Positions 8,455 through 17,792 of a stretch of DNA of 64,000 nucleotides are shown here, in pieces. The DNA comes from Caldilineaceae bacterium (GTDB lineage Bacteria > Chloroflexota > Anaerolineae > Caldilineales > Caldilineaceae). The notes beneath the pieces were generated by a model. It did not search any database. It had not been told where the DNA came from and was given only the letters and a program-made list of their open reading frames with translations. The translations under genes and the position numbers were made by a program. Positions within the stretch are counted from its first letter, which is position 1. The number at the start of each line of letters is the position of its first letter. Location: assembly GCA_020846635.1 (NCBI GenBank), contig JADLDO010000016.1:1-64000 (forward strand). The letters are read 5' to 3'.

Positions 8455-8537
8455 TACTCTGTCATGCCGCGCCCAGGGGACACTCGATCTCTCCCAGTTG
8501 TACGTTGGCAGAGAGATGCCTACGGCATGACAGAGTA
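8455..8537. repeat. 83-bp nested palindromic element
   Basis: Outer arms TACTCTGTCATGCCG (8455-8469) and its exact reverse complement (8523-8537) enclose inner arms ATCTCTC (8487-8493) and GAGAGAT (8511-8517). The whole can fold as a long interrupted hairpin. It fills the gap between the mutarotase-like and hydrolase genes. It resembles a REP- or MITE-like intergenic repeat; no second copy was seen in this window. Confidence 0.6.
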
Positions 8538-8591
8538 AGCCGCCCTTTATCGGCAACAACTTGAGCTATTTAAGCAAGGGATAAGAAGAGC

Positions 8592-9728
8592 ATGCAAAAT
8601 GATTTCAACAGCGTAGTCCAACCGATTCTAGAGAGTCTCGTCGCATCAGGCGAGGAAGTTGGGTTACAGGTGGCGGCGTATGTGGATGGGAAGCTCGTCG
8701 TTGACGCCTGGTCTGGCGTTGCCGACGAGCAGAGTGGGCGTCCGGTTGATGGTGACACACTCTTTACTTCTTGGTCCACGACCAAAGGCTTTGTGGCGAC
8801 CTGTATCCATATTCTCGCCGACCGCAAGCTGCTTGAGTATGACGCGCCGGTGGCGACCTATTGGCCTGAATTTGCTGCCAATGGCAAAGTCACGATCACG
8901 GTGCGCCACCTGCTCACGCACAGCGCGGGCCTGCCCCAAATGCCGGAGGACGTAACTGTCGAGATGATGACCGATTGGGATGCCATGTGCCGCGCCATTG
9001 CTGGTCATACACCGCTCTGGACGCCGGGAACGCAGACGGGCTACCACGCATGGACATTCGGGTGGCTGCTTGGGGAGGTGATCCGGCGGGTGGATGGGAG
9101 GCCGATTGAGCAATTTGCCCAAGAGGAACTCTGCCAACCGTTGGGCATTAAAGACTTTTATATGGGAATCCCCGATGCAGTGGAAGATCGTGTGGCAACG
9201 CTGCGCCAAGAACCGGCACACGCCGCCTTAGAGAATGAGTGGAACGAGCTGCAATTGCGCGTCACGCCGCCGCATGTAACAACGGCTGCGGTGGTGAATC
9301 GAAGCGATGTGCGGCATGCGGTGATTCCGGGAGGCGGCGGCATTATGAATGCGCGCGCCATTGCGCGTCACTACGCTATGTTGGCCTGTCATGGCGCTCT
9401 GGATGGCGTACGCATTTTGTCGGAGGCGAGAATTGATACGATTCGTGCCGTACAGGTGAACGAGGTAGACGCGGTCTCCGGGGGGCTGGCGCGCAGAGGG
9501 CTTGGCTATGCGCTGGGCGGGGATCCGGCTGAAGGGGGCGCGATCAGCATGGGTACGGGTGGCGGCGAATTTGGTCATGGGGGCAATGGCGGTTCGCTTG
9601 GCTTTGCCGACCCGGAACGCAAGTTTGCTTTTGGGCTGACCAAGACGCTGATGAAGGCCAATCCCGACCCCAAGCAGAGCAGCGCCTACCGACTTGCCGA
9701 GGCGATCCGGCAGCAGTTGGCGCAATAG
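8592..9728 (+). CDS. serine hydrolase of the beta-lactamase (class C/EstB, S12) family
   Basis: 378 residues. The nucleophile motif S-x-x-K is Ser62-Thr-Thr-Lys65, within FTSWSTTKGF; Tyr151 in TGYHAW takes the place of the class C YxN tyrosine, and FGHGGNGG near the C terminus replaces KTG, as in EstB-type esterases. The HLLTHSAGLP segment (106-115) is typical of the family. There is no signal peptide, so a cytoplasmic esterase, peptidase or transesterase is more likely than a beta-lactamase. AAGAAGAG precedes the ATG. It appears to be a single-gene unit; substrate unknown. Confidence 0.88.
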   Translation: MQNDFNSVVQPILESLVASGEEVGLQVAAYVDGKLVVDAWSGVADEQSGRPVDGDTLFTSWSTTKGFVATCIHILADRKLLEYDAPVATYWPEFAANGKVTITVRHLLTHSAGLPQMPEDVTVEMMTDWDAMCRAIAGHTPLWTPGTQTGYHAWTFGWLLGEVIRRVDGRPIEQFAQEELCQPLGIKDFYMGIPDAVEDRVATLRQEPAHAALENEWNELQLRVTPPHVTTAAVVNRSDVRHAVIPGGGGIMNARAIARHYAMLACHGALDGVRILSEARIDTIRAVQVNEVDAVSGGLARRGLGYALGGDPAEGGAISMGTGGGEFGHGGNGGSLGFADPERKFAFGLTKTLMKANPDPKQSSAYRLAEAIRQQLAQ

Positions 9729-9784
9729 CATCAAGGCGTCATAAATACGTCTACCCTACGATTTGTAGGTAGTGTACGAAAATG

Positions 9785-9798
9785 GTCTGAATTCAGAC
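9785..9798. repeat. 14-bp perfect palindrome GTCTGAATTCAGAC
   Basis: A perfect palindrome between the hydrolase stop and the promoter of the CAP/LysM gene, about 20 bp before the -35 box. It could be an operator or a weak trailer hairpin; the sequence does not decide. Confidence 0.4.
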
Positions 9799-9818
9799 TG
9801 TACGTAGTCCGAATCAAT

Positions 9819-9847
9819 TTGCTGGATTGCCGCGCCTTTGCTACTAT
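9819..9847 (+). promoter_or_regulatory. promoter of the CAP/LysM gene, probably giving a leaderless mRNA
   Basis: TTGCTG (9819-9824) and TACTAT (9842-9847) are 17 bp apart. The expected start point near 9854 falls two bases before the ATG at 9856, and no Shine-Dalgarno sequence is present before that ATG. Confidence 0.55.
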
Positions 9848-9855
9848 GGCGGCGT

Positions 9856-11190
9856 ATGGTAACTTCAACAGCGAAACACAATCTCCAATCTAAGATAACG
9901 CTACTCGTCCTGGCACTCCTGGTCATCCCCGTGGCTCTTTGGCCGCGTGCGGCGATGGCCCAGGATGCCGCGGGGGCAGTGATCGCCGCTATTAACCAGG
10001 CGCGCGCCGAGAATGGTTTGGGGCCGCTGGCTGTCAACCCCCTGTTGAACCAAGCTGCCCAGGGCCATGTCAACGACATGATCAATAACTACGTCTACGG
10101 CCATTATGGCAGCGACGGCTCAACGGTGCAGACGCGCGTGGCGCGCACCGGCTATTCTGCGACACCGTGGGTGAGCGAGAACTGGGTTTCGGCGAGTGAT
10201 GCGGGTGGCGCGATGCGTTGGTGGATGAATGACTATATTCACCGCGTGAACATCCTCACTGCCCGCTGGGTAGAGGTGGGTGTGGGCGTTGGCTCGCGTG
10301 GCAGCGAAATGATCTTTGTGACGGTCTTTTCGGCAGGGGGTGGCTCCAGCAGTGACACCGCCGCGATTGCCGCTGGGACGCCGCCACAGGAAACACCGCC
10401 ACCGCCATCTGTACGCATTGAGCAAGTAACTGTGCCGCCGGAAGGTTTGGATTACACCGTAAAGAGCGGCGATACGCTGTTGGCAATCGGTTTGCGCTAT
10501 GGATTGCCCTGGGAGCGAATTGCCGAGGCAAACGGGCTTGATGAGACTTCGCTGCTGCAAATCGGCCAAGTGGTGAGGGTTCCCGGCAGCGGTGCGCCCG
10601 CAGCGCCGCCCATGCCGGATGTGGAGACTGAGGACTACACCGTCCAGCCCAATGACACGCTTTATACGATTGCCGCGCGCCGCGACATGTATTGGGATGA
10701 GGTTGCTGCCGTCAATGGTTTTGGCGAACACACCGTCTTGCAGATCGGTCAGGTCATCCAAGTTCCTGTTGTGGAAGAAGCGGAAGAAGAGGACACTCCG
10801 GCGACAACTCTCCTGGTCAGCACACGCCAGAGTACGGTTGGCCCTGTCGCAGCGGGGGACTTTAGCAGTTATACGCTGACGCAATTCAATGGCGGGCAAC
10901 CTGTGCAAGCGAATGGGGCGCAATTGGTGGCGACGAGCACTGGCACAGGCGGGCCAACGACTGACGCCGTACAAGTGGCAATGGCTGAGAATGATGGGGC
11001 CGGGGCAACGGCTACGGTGCTTGCCCAACATGCCCAAGCAGACGAGCCTTTGCTTTATGTCGTGGAGCCAGGTGACACGATCATCAGCATTGCGGTCAAG
11101 CACAATTTAGAATGGGGCCCATTGCTCGCGCTCAATGGTCTCAGCGAGGATACGGTTTTACAACTGGGGCAGACCATTCAGTTGCGATAG
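9856..11190 (+). CDS. secreted CAP/SCP-domain protein with three LysM repeats
   Basis: 444 residues. A signal peptide (hydrophobic 11-34, cleavage probably after AMA at 34) is followed by a CAP domain of about 120 residues with INQARAENGL at its start, HVNDM and ENW motifs, and WMND..HRVNIL. Three LysM units follow, each opening with YTV/YVV..G/NDT and ending LQIGQVI.VP: about residues 203-248, 263-308 and the last 45 residues. LysM binds peptidoglycan or chitin-like glycans, so the protein is anchored to cell wall or extracellular polymer; bacterial CAP domains have no settled activity. A TTG at 9838 in frame would add six residues, but ATG 9856 fits the promoter better. Confidence 0.9.
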   Translation: MVTSTAKHNLQSKITLLVLALLVIPVALWPRAAMAQDAAGAVIAAINQARAENGLGPLAVNPLLNQAAQGHVNDMINNYVYGHYGSDGSTVQTRVARTGYSATPWVSENWVSASDAGGAMRWWMNDYIHRVNILTARWVEVGVGVGSRGSEMIFVTVFSAGGGSSSDTAAIAAGTPPQETPPPPSVRIEQVTVPPEGLDYTVKSGDTLLAIGLRYGLPWERIAEANGLDETSLLQIGQVVRVPGSGAPAAPPMPDVETEDYTVQPNDTLYTIAARRDMYWDEVAAVNGFGEHTVLQIGQVIQVPVVEEAEEEDTPATTLLVSTRQSTVGPVAAGDFSSYTLTQFNGGQPVQANGAQLVATSTGTGGPTTDAVQVAMAENDGAGATATVLAQHAQADEPLLYVVEPGDTIISIAVKHNLEWGPLLALNGLSEDTVLQLGQTIQLR

Positions 11191-11226
11191 CGCAGATTGT
11201 GTTTGAGACAAGCAAGTCCAGATAGT

Positions 11227-11255
11227 TTGACAAGCCTGCCGGTCTGTACTATATT
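11227..11255 (+). promoter_or_regulatory. consensus promoter of the met operon
   Basis: TTGACA (11227-11232), 17-bp spacer, TATATT (11250-11255). The start point should be near 11262, some 15 bases before the riboswitch P1 stem. Confidence 0.85.
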
Positions 11256-11277
11256 TGGAAAACAATTGAAGATTTCG

Positions 11278-11402
<125 letters not shown>

Positions 11403-11478
11403 AAGGAGTGCTCATTTTTGCTGAACCTTCGGGAGAAGTAGCAAACTCCACACAGCAGAAACAGCCAAGAAGCCAGGC

Positions 11479-11510
11479 CCTCTCATCACTTGATGAGAGG
11501 TTTTTTATTT
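11479..11510 (+). terminator. riboswitch-controlled intrinsic terminator
   Basis: Stem CCTCTCATCA (11479-11488) and TGATGAGAGG (11491-11500) with a two-base loop, followed by TTTTTTATTT. Its left arm is the alternative partner of the riboswitch P1 3' strand. Confidence 0.92.
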
Positions 11511-11537
11511 GTAATATGCGAGAAGGAAAAGAGAACA

Positions 11538-12824
11538 ATGAGTGACGAACGCTCTTTTGGCTTTGCCACAAGACAGCTTCATGCAGGGCAAACTTCTGAT
11601 CCCACAACGGGTAGCAGCGCAGTCCCCATCTATCAAACGACCGCCTATCAATTCCGTGATACAGAACATGCCGCCAATCTCTTTGGGCTGCGCGAACTGG
11701 GCAATATCTACACGCGTATTATGAACCCGACTACCGATGTGTTGGAGCAGCGCGTGGCGAGCTTAGAGGGGGGCGTGGCAGGGCTGGCAGCCAGCAGCGG
11801 CCATGCTGCACAGTTGATGGCCTTTATGACGCTTTGTAGCGCAGGCGATCACATTGTGAGCAGCAGCCGCCTCTATGGTGGAACGTTTAATCAGTTTACC
11901 TACACGCTGCCGCGTATGGGCATTGATGTGACAATGGTTGATCCCACGGACCCGAGCAACTTTGAAAAAGCCATTCGCCCGAATACGAAAGTCATCTATG
12001 GCGAAACATTGGGCAACCCCGACATCAGCGTCTTTCCCTTTGCCGAGGTTGCGGCGATTGCACAAGCGCATAACATCCCGCTGATGATCGACAATACCTT
12101 TGCCAGCCCTTATCTCTGCCGGCCATTTGAATGGGGCGCGAATATTGTCCTTCACAGTACCACCAAATACCTAAATGGGCATGGCAACTCGATCGGTGGT
12201 CTGATTGTCGATGGTGGCAACTTTGACTGGAAGAGCGGGCGCTTTGACAACTTCACGACACCAGACCCCAGCTATCATGGCTTAGTCTATGCCGATCTGC
12301 CGCTGCCTCCCTTTGCCATCAAGGCGCGTGTGCAAGTCTTGCGCGACGTGGGTGCGTGCCAAGCGCCTTTCAACTCGTGGGCAACCATTCAGGGGATTGA
12401 GACGTTAAGTTTGCGTATGGATCGGCATGTGGCAAACGCCGAGGCCGTGGTGCAGTTCCTCAGCGGTCACAAGGATGTGAGTTGGGTCAAGCATCCCAGC
12501 CATTCCAGCCACCCGGATCATGATCGGGCTAAGAAGTATCTGCCTAAGGGCGCAGGCGCGATTCTGGGCTTTGGGATTAAGGGTGGACGCGCGGCAGGTG
12601 AGACCTTCATTAACAGTTTGAAGCTCTTTAGCCATCTGGCGAATGTGGGTGATGCCAAGAGCTTGGCGATCCATCCGGCAAGCACGACGCATAGCCAATT
12701 GTCGGACGAGGAGATGACAACCGCAGGGGTCTCCGCTGACTTTGTGCGTTTGAGCATTGGTATTGAGGATATTGACGATATTTTGTGGGATTTGGATCAG
12801 GCATTGAGCGCGGCGACGAAGTAG
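11538..12824 (+). CDS. metY: O-acetylhomoserine aminocarboxypropyltransferase (sulfhydrylase)
   Basis: 428 residues, the usual MetY length. It makes homocysteine from O-acetylhomoserine and sulfide with pyridoxal phosphate. Cys/Met-metabolism family marks are TRQLHAGQ at the start, YQTTAY, YTRIMNPTTDVLEQR, and the PLP lysine in STTKYLNGHG at about residue 209; the C terminus HPASTTHSQL...RLSIGIED is diagnostic. The ATG at 11538 has AGAAGGAA upstream and lies just behind the riboswitch terminator; an in-frame upstream ATG inside the terminator is not credible. First gene of the SAM-regulated operon, with metX 36 bp downstream. Confidence 0.95.
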   Translation: MSDERSFGFATRQLHAGQTSDPTTGSSAVPIYQTTAYQFRDTEHAANLFGLRELGNIYTRIMNPTTDVLEQRVASLEGGVAGLAASSGHAAQLMAFMTLCSAGDHIVSSSRLYGGTFNQFTYTLPRMGIDVTMVDPTDPSNFEKAIRPNTKVIYGETLGNPDISVFPFAEVAAIAQAHNIPLMIDNTFASPYLCRPFEWGANIVLHSTTKYLNGHGNSIGGLIVDGGNFDWKSGRFDNFTTPDPSYHGLVYADLPLPPFAIKARVQVLRDVGACQAPFNSWATIQGIETLSLRMDRHVANAEAVVQFLSGHKDVSWVKHPSHSSHPDHDRAKKYLPKGAGAILGFGIKGGRAAGETFINSLKLFSHLANVGDAKSLAIHPASTTHSQLSDEEMTTAGVSADFVRLSIGIEDIDDILWDLDQALSAATK

Positions 12825-12860
12825 AGCTGCGCCAGTGCGCGCAGAAGAGGATAGCCTGAG

Positions 12861-14077
<1,217 letters not shown>

Positions 14078-14081
<4 letters not shown>

Positions 14082-14749
14082 GCATCGCATCACCAACGGC
14101 AAAAGGCCCCGATACGCATGGTGTCGCCGCCATCCCCGCGGCAGCCAAATTACGCCCCGACCTCCAGGTGATCGCCGATCTGATCCTGCCTGCCACCAGA
14201 GTGCTGGATCTGGGATGTGGGAATGGCGAATTGCTGGAATATCTCATCCAGCAGAAGAAGGTGCGCGGGCGAGGAATTGAACTGAGTGAGGCAGGAGTGC
14301 TGGCCTGTGTGCGGCGAGGGTTGAGTGTGCGCCAGGGCAACTTGCAAGAGAGCTTGGCGGACTATCCGGCGAGCAGCATGGATACAGTGGTATTGAGCCA
14401 AACGTTGCCGTTCCTGGACGATCCAGCCCTGGTTATCAACGAGATGTTGCGCGTGGGGAAGAGCGCCATTGTCAGCTTGCCCAACTGGGGTCATTGGCGC
14501 TGCCGGCTCGAATTGCTCTTGACGGGGCGAATTCCACAGGCCGTAGATTTGCCGCAGGCGTGGTATGAAGCGCCGCGCTGGCAAGCCTTTACGATTACCG
14601 ACTTTGCCCAACTCTGCCGCCAGATCGGTGTTAACATCCGCCACGAGGTCTATTTGGCGGAAGGGAGACGGATTGAGGTGCAGCGCTATAAAAACTTGAT
14701 GGCGACGACAGCAATCTTTGGCTTAGAACGGGCAGACAACGTGGCTTAA
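14078..14749 (+). CDS. metW: methionine biosynthesis protein MetW
   Basis: 223 residues of methyltransferase fold with VLDLGCGNG at 42-50, LSQTLPFL in the position of motif IV, and the MetW-typical [20 protein letters not shown] and FTITDF segments. MetW is usually encoded next to metX and is thought to be needed for its activity; no methyl transfer has to be assumed. The GTG start at 14078 shares bases with the metX stop (GTGA), and GAGAGGG lies seven bases upstream, so the two are translationally coupled. Confidence 0.92.
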
Positions 14750-14798
14750 CCTGTTGCAAAGAGCTGCGCCGAAAAACCGCAAAAGAGGAACAGAGCCG

Positions 14799-15851
14799 GT
14801 GGCAACCGAACAACGCATCCAGGTTGAAGCACTGCGGGAACTGGTCTCCAAAATCTTTGAGCAGGTGGGCATGGACGCCGCCGACGCCGATCTGCTGGCG
14901 GATTCGCTGGTCTTTGCGGATCTGCGTGGCATCCACTCGCATGGCGTGCTGCGTGTGCCGGAATATGTGGAGAAGCTGACGACCAAAGGCGTTGACCCCA
15001 GAGGCAAGCCATACATTGTCAAGGCATTTGGTGGCTGCGTCGTCGTGGATGGCGGCAACAGCATGGGGCAAATCGGCATGCATTTTGCGATGAATGAGGT
15101 CATCGCGCGCGCCGAGGATCATGGCATCGCCGCCGCTGCGATCCGCGGCAGCAATCACAGCGGGGCAATGGCTTACTTTGCGATCCAGGCGCTGCCTCAC
15201 GATATGATCGGCATCGCCACCACCAATGCCCTGCCCACGATGGCCCCGTGGGGCGGCGCAGAGAAGATTGTGGGGATCAACCCCCTGGGCGTTGCTATCC
15301 CCACAAGCGCTGAACTGCCCATCGTCCACGATGCAGCCTTCAGCGGCTCGTCACATGGCAAAATTCGTATTTACCAGCAGAAGGGCAGCCCGATCCCCGA
15401 AGGTTGGGCACTGGACAAAGATGGGCATCCAACCACGGATCCGTCGGCAGCTATCGAGGGGCTGTTGCGCCCGATTGGTGAATTCAAGGGTGTGTCGCTG
15501 GCGCTGATCATGGGGATTCTCTCCTCCATGCTCTCCGGCGCGGCCTACGGTCTGGAACTGGGCAACATGGAGGAAGGGCCGCGGGCGGGGCAGGATGGTC
15601 ACTTTGTCGCAGCCATCAAGATTGCGGCCTTTGAGGAAGTAGAGCGTTTCAAAGCGCGCGTGGATCAGGCCATCCGCCAGATTCACGATGTGCGTAAGGC
15701 CCCTGGCTTTGACCGCACCTACGCACCAGGGGAGTTAGAGCAGTTGCGCGAGCAAGAGTACCAGCGGCATGGTATTCCATTGAATGACGTGACGCTGGCA
15801 GACCTGCAACGGGTCGCCGATCGCTTCAAGCTTGCGGGCGTTATGCGCTAG
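14799..15851 (+). CDS. Ldh-family (malate/L-lactate dehydrogenase-like) oxidoreductase
   Basis: 350 residues of the NAD(P)-dependent family of AllD, YlbC and DlgD, which oxidise 2-hydroxy acids or reduce 2-keto acids. Marks: DLRGIHSHGVLRVPEYV (about 41-57), IRGSNHSGAMAYFA with the active-site His, and GKIRIYQQKGSPIPEGWALDKDGHPTTDP. I took the GTG at 14799 because AAAGAGGA stands about nine bases before it; a TTG at 14754 is in frame but without ribosome site. It starts 49 bp after metW and may be read from the met promoter or alone. Substrate unknown; a second family member lies at 20029-21063. Confidence 0.88.
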   Translation: MATEQRIQVEALRELVSKIFEQVGMDAADADLLADSLVFADLRGIHSHGVLRVPEYVEKLTTKGVDPRGKPYIVKAFGGCVVVDGGNSMGQIGMHFAMNEVIARAEDHGIAAAAIRGSNHSGAMAYFAIQALPHDMIGIATTNALPTMAPWGGAEKIVGINPLGVAIPTSAELPIVHDAAFSGSSHGKIRIYQQKGSPIPEGWALDKDGHPTTDPSAAIEGLLRPIGEFKGVSLALIMGILSSMLSGAAYGLELGNMEEGPRAGQDGHFVAAIKIAAFEEVERFKARVDQAIRQIHDVRKAPGFDRTYAPGELEQLREQEYQRHGIPLNDVTLADLQRVADRFKLAGVMR

Positions 15852-15872
15852 TGAACCATTATCAGTAGACCA

Positions 15873-17489
15873 TCATCGCTGCAACTTGGGTATAAAGAGG
15901 AACGCTTGGCCGGGCTGGGCGGGTTCGATAGGCTCATTCGGTTCAGCGGTACTGGATACTTTGGCGTTGAGCGCTTCGGTGATGGCGATCTCTACATCGT
16001 TGTCAGCCTGCACCAACCAGTAGTGGTATTCTTGATCGACCTCAATCTCCGTATCGTCGTAGCTTCCCGTCGCCACTGCGGGTATTTCGGCAATATCCGT
16101 GGCTGCTTCAAAGACCGGCACAATTGAGCGATAGATGACGACCGTATGGTCTGCGGCAATGTCTGCTTGGGTCCAACTGAGTTGGATGCTGTCTGCATCG
16201 GCGTTCGCCTCAACATCTGCCACGTTGAAGGAAGCCATTTTCGGTACGCGGAAGTGGCCGATGCGGATATTACCGGCGGCAGGACTCACCGCTGCCACTG
16301 CCCGCCAGGCCGTCACGCGACCCCACCCAAAAATCTCATCCCAACCTGCTTCGCCCAAATCAGCCGCAGAGCTAATCAGCGTGTTCTCCAAGTCAGCCAA
16401 CGACAGTTTGGGGTCAATGGCAAGAATGAGGGCTGCCACGGCGGCAACATGCGGAGCCGCCATGGAGGTGCCGGTCAAATAGGCGTAGGTCGATCCCTTT
16501 TCTTTGTCGTAATAGGTGTTATAGATGTTGGTCGCGGGGGCCGACATATCGATCTGTTGACCAAAGTTTGAGTTATTGTATTTTTGGTCAGCCTGATCTG
16601 TACCGGCAATGGTAAATGATTCAGCGAAACTGCCCGGATAAAAGGGAAGGGCATTGCCGCGGTTGCCGGCTGCGACGACGACGAGTACCCCTTGTTCACG
16701 CGCATAGATGAGGGCGTCGTGTAGGCCGCTGTGGTCGTACGCGCCACCAGAGGTGATCGAGAGGATGCGCACGCCATGATCCACTGCATAGGTGATTGCC
16801 TGCATCAAGCGGCTGTAGCTGCCCATGCAGTTATCACCGATCACCTTGAGGGGCATGATCGCCGCCTGGTGCGCCACGCCCGCCACGCCAACCGCATTGT
16901 TGGCTTCAGCGGCAATGATGCCTGCGACGTGGGTGCCATGCCCACAGAGGTCTGTGGTGTCGGTGTTCTTGTCCACAAAGTTATAGCCTGGCACAACGCG
17001 TCCTACAAATTCGGGGTGCTTGTGATCAATGCCGGAGTCCAGCACTGCCACGGTAATCGTCTGACCTGTAGAAAACTCCCATGCGACATCGGCACCAATC
17101 TTGTCGAGCGCCCATTGGGTGCCCTCTGTATAGCCGGGGTCGTCGGGACTCCAGGCAAGCTCTAAGGGATAATCTGGGGTGACTTCGAGGACGCCTGCTG
17201 TGGCTTGCAGCTTGGCGATGGTCGCATCCGCTTCGCTGGCGTCAACCTCGACGACTTGCCACCCAATCTGCGGCAGTATGCTTTCGGCGGTGGCTACGGT
17301 AGAGGCGATTGCGATCTGTGTGTCGTTTTGTGTTGCTGTGTCGAGTTTGATCATTAAGCGGACGCGTTCACTTGCTGGCGCTTCTGCCTGTGCAAACGAG
17401 GCCGCATGGGCGATTCGTGGCGCTCCGATGAACAGCGTGAAAAAGAGGCAGGCTAACAGGATTTTCCACGCAGATACTAGCTTGACCAT
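15873..17489 (-). CDS. secreted subtilisin-like serine peptidase (S8)
   Basis: 538 residues. Signal peptide with hydrophobic core 9-24 and likely cleavage after AHA (29); an I9-type propeptide (about 40-110); then the catalytic domain with Asp151 (AVLDSGID), His184 (CGHGTHVAG), oxyanion Asn276 (VAAGN) and Ser342 (GTSMAAPHVA). After about residue 400 a beta-rich fibronectin-type segment follows (LSWTQADIAADHTVVIYRS), ending in a short proline-rich tail. It should mature outside the cell. ATG 17489 is preferred to an in-frame TTG at 17519 because it gives a normal signal peptide. The gene converges on the Ldh-family gene with only 21 bp between. Confidence 0.93.
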   Translation of the reverse strand: MVKLVSAWKILLACLFFTLFIGAPRIAHAASFAQAEAPASERVRLMIKLDTATQNDTQIAIASTVATAESILPQIGWQVVEVDASEADATIAKLQATAGVLEVTPDYPLELAWSPDDPGYTEGTQWALDKIGADVAWEFSTGQTITVAVLDSGIDHKHPEFVGRVVPGYNFVDKNTDTTDLCGHGTHVAGIIAAEANNAVGVAGVAHQAAIMPLKVIGDNCMGSYSRLMQAITYAVDHGVRILSITSGGAYDHSGLHDALIYAREQGVLVVVAAGNRGNALPFYPGSFAESFTIAGTDQADQKYNNSNFGQQIDMSAPATNIYNTYYDKEKGSTYAYLTGTSMAAPHVAAVAALILAIDPKLSLADLENTLISSAADLGEAGWDEIFGWGRVTAWRAVAAVSPAAGNIRIGHFRVPKMASFNVADVEANADADSIQLSWTQADIAADHTVVIYRSIVPVFEAATDIAEIPAVATGSYDDTEIEVDQEYHYWLVQADNDVEIAITEALNAKVSSTAEPNEPIEPAQPGQAFLFIPKLQR

Positions 17490-17640
17490 GATTGCATTTA
17501 TCCATTCCACTCTTGCCAACTCAACATGTGCCTAGTTTAGTGGGAAGAGATTTGGAATGAATCAGTCGAACGCTTCAATTCTTTGCGCCAATGGGTGTAA
17601 GCTTGGTGTAAGACATACCGCCAAAGCATGGTGGAGAAAG

Positions 17641-17767
17641 TTGCCAATCCTGGCAATGCCACTTTGTGGACGTTCTTGCCAAGAATGGCAGTGAAGGGGT
17701 TGAGTCTATTGCCGGAAATGGCAATGCCGGTATGTATGCTCACTCAGGAGCATACATACCGGCATTG
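17641..17767. repeat. cluster of TGGCAATGCC-type palindromes ending in a 20-bp hairpin
   Basis: Three loosely related dyads of the form TTGCC-N4/5-TGGCA occur at 17641-17656, 17676-17690 and 17710-17724. The last merges into a perfect 20-bp inverted repeat, 17722-17741 and 17748-17767, loop ACTCAG. It lies directly behind the leftward Rieske gene and could end its transcript, though without a T run. The 12-mer TGGCAATGCCGG recurs at 38101-38112. Confidence 0.6.
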
Positions 17768-17792
17768 ATATCTTTAGAGGGTTATAGAGTCG

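Noticed and set aside
8592..9728. Antibiotic-resistance beta-lactamase
   Set aside because: No signal peptide, and YxN and KTG are replaced by EstB-type motifs; it is more likely an esterase or peptidase.
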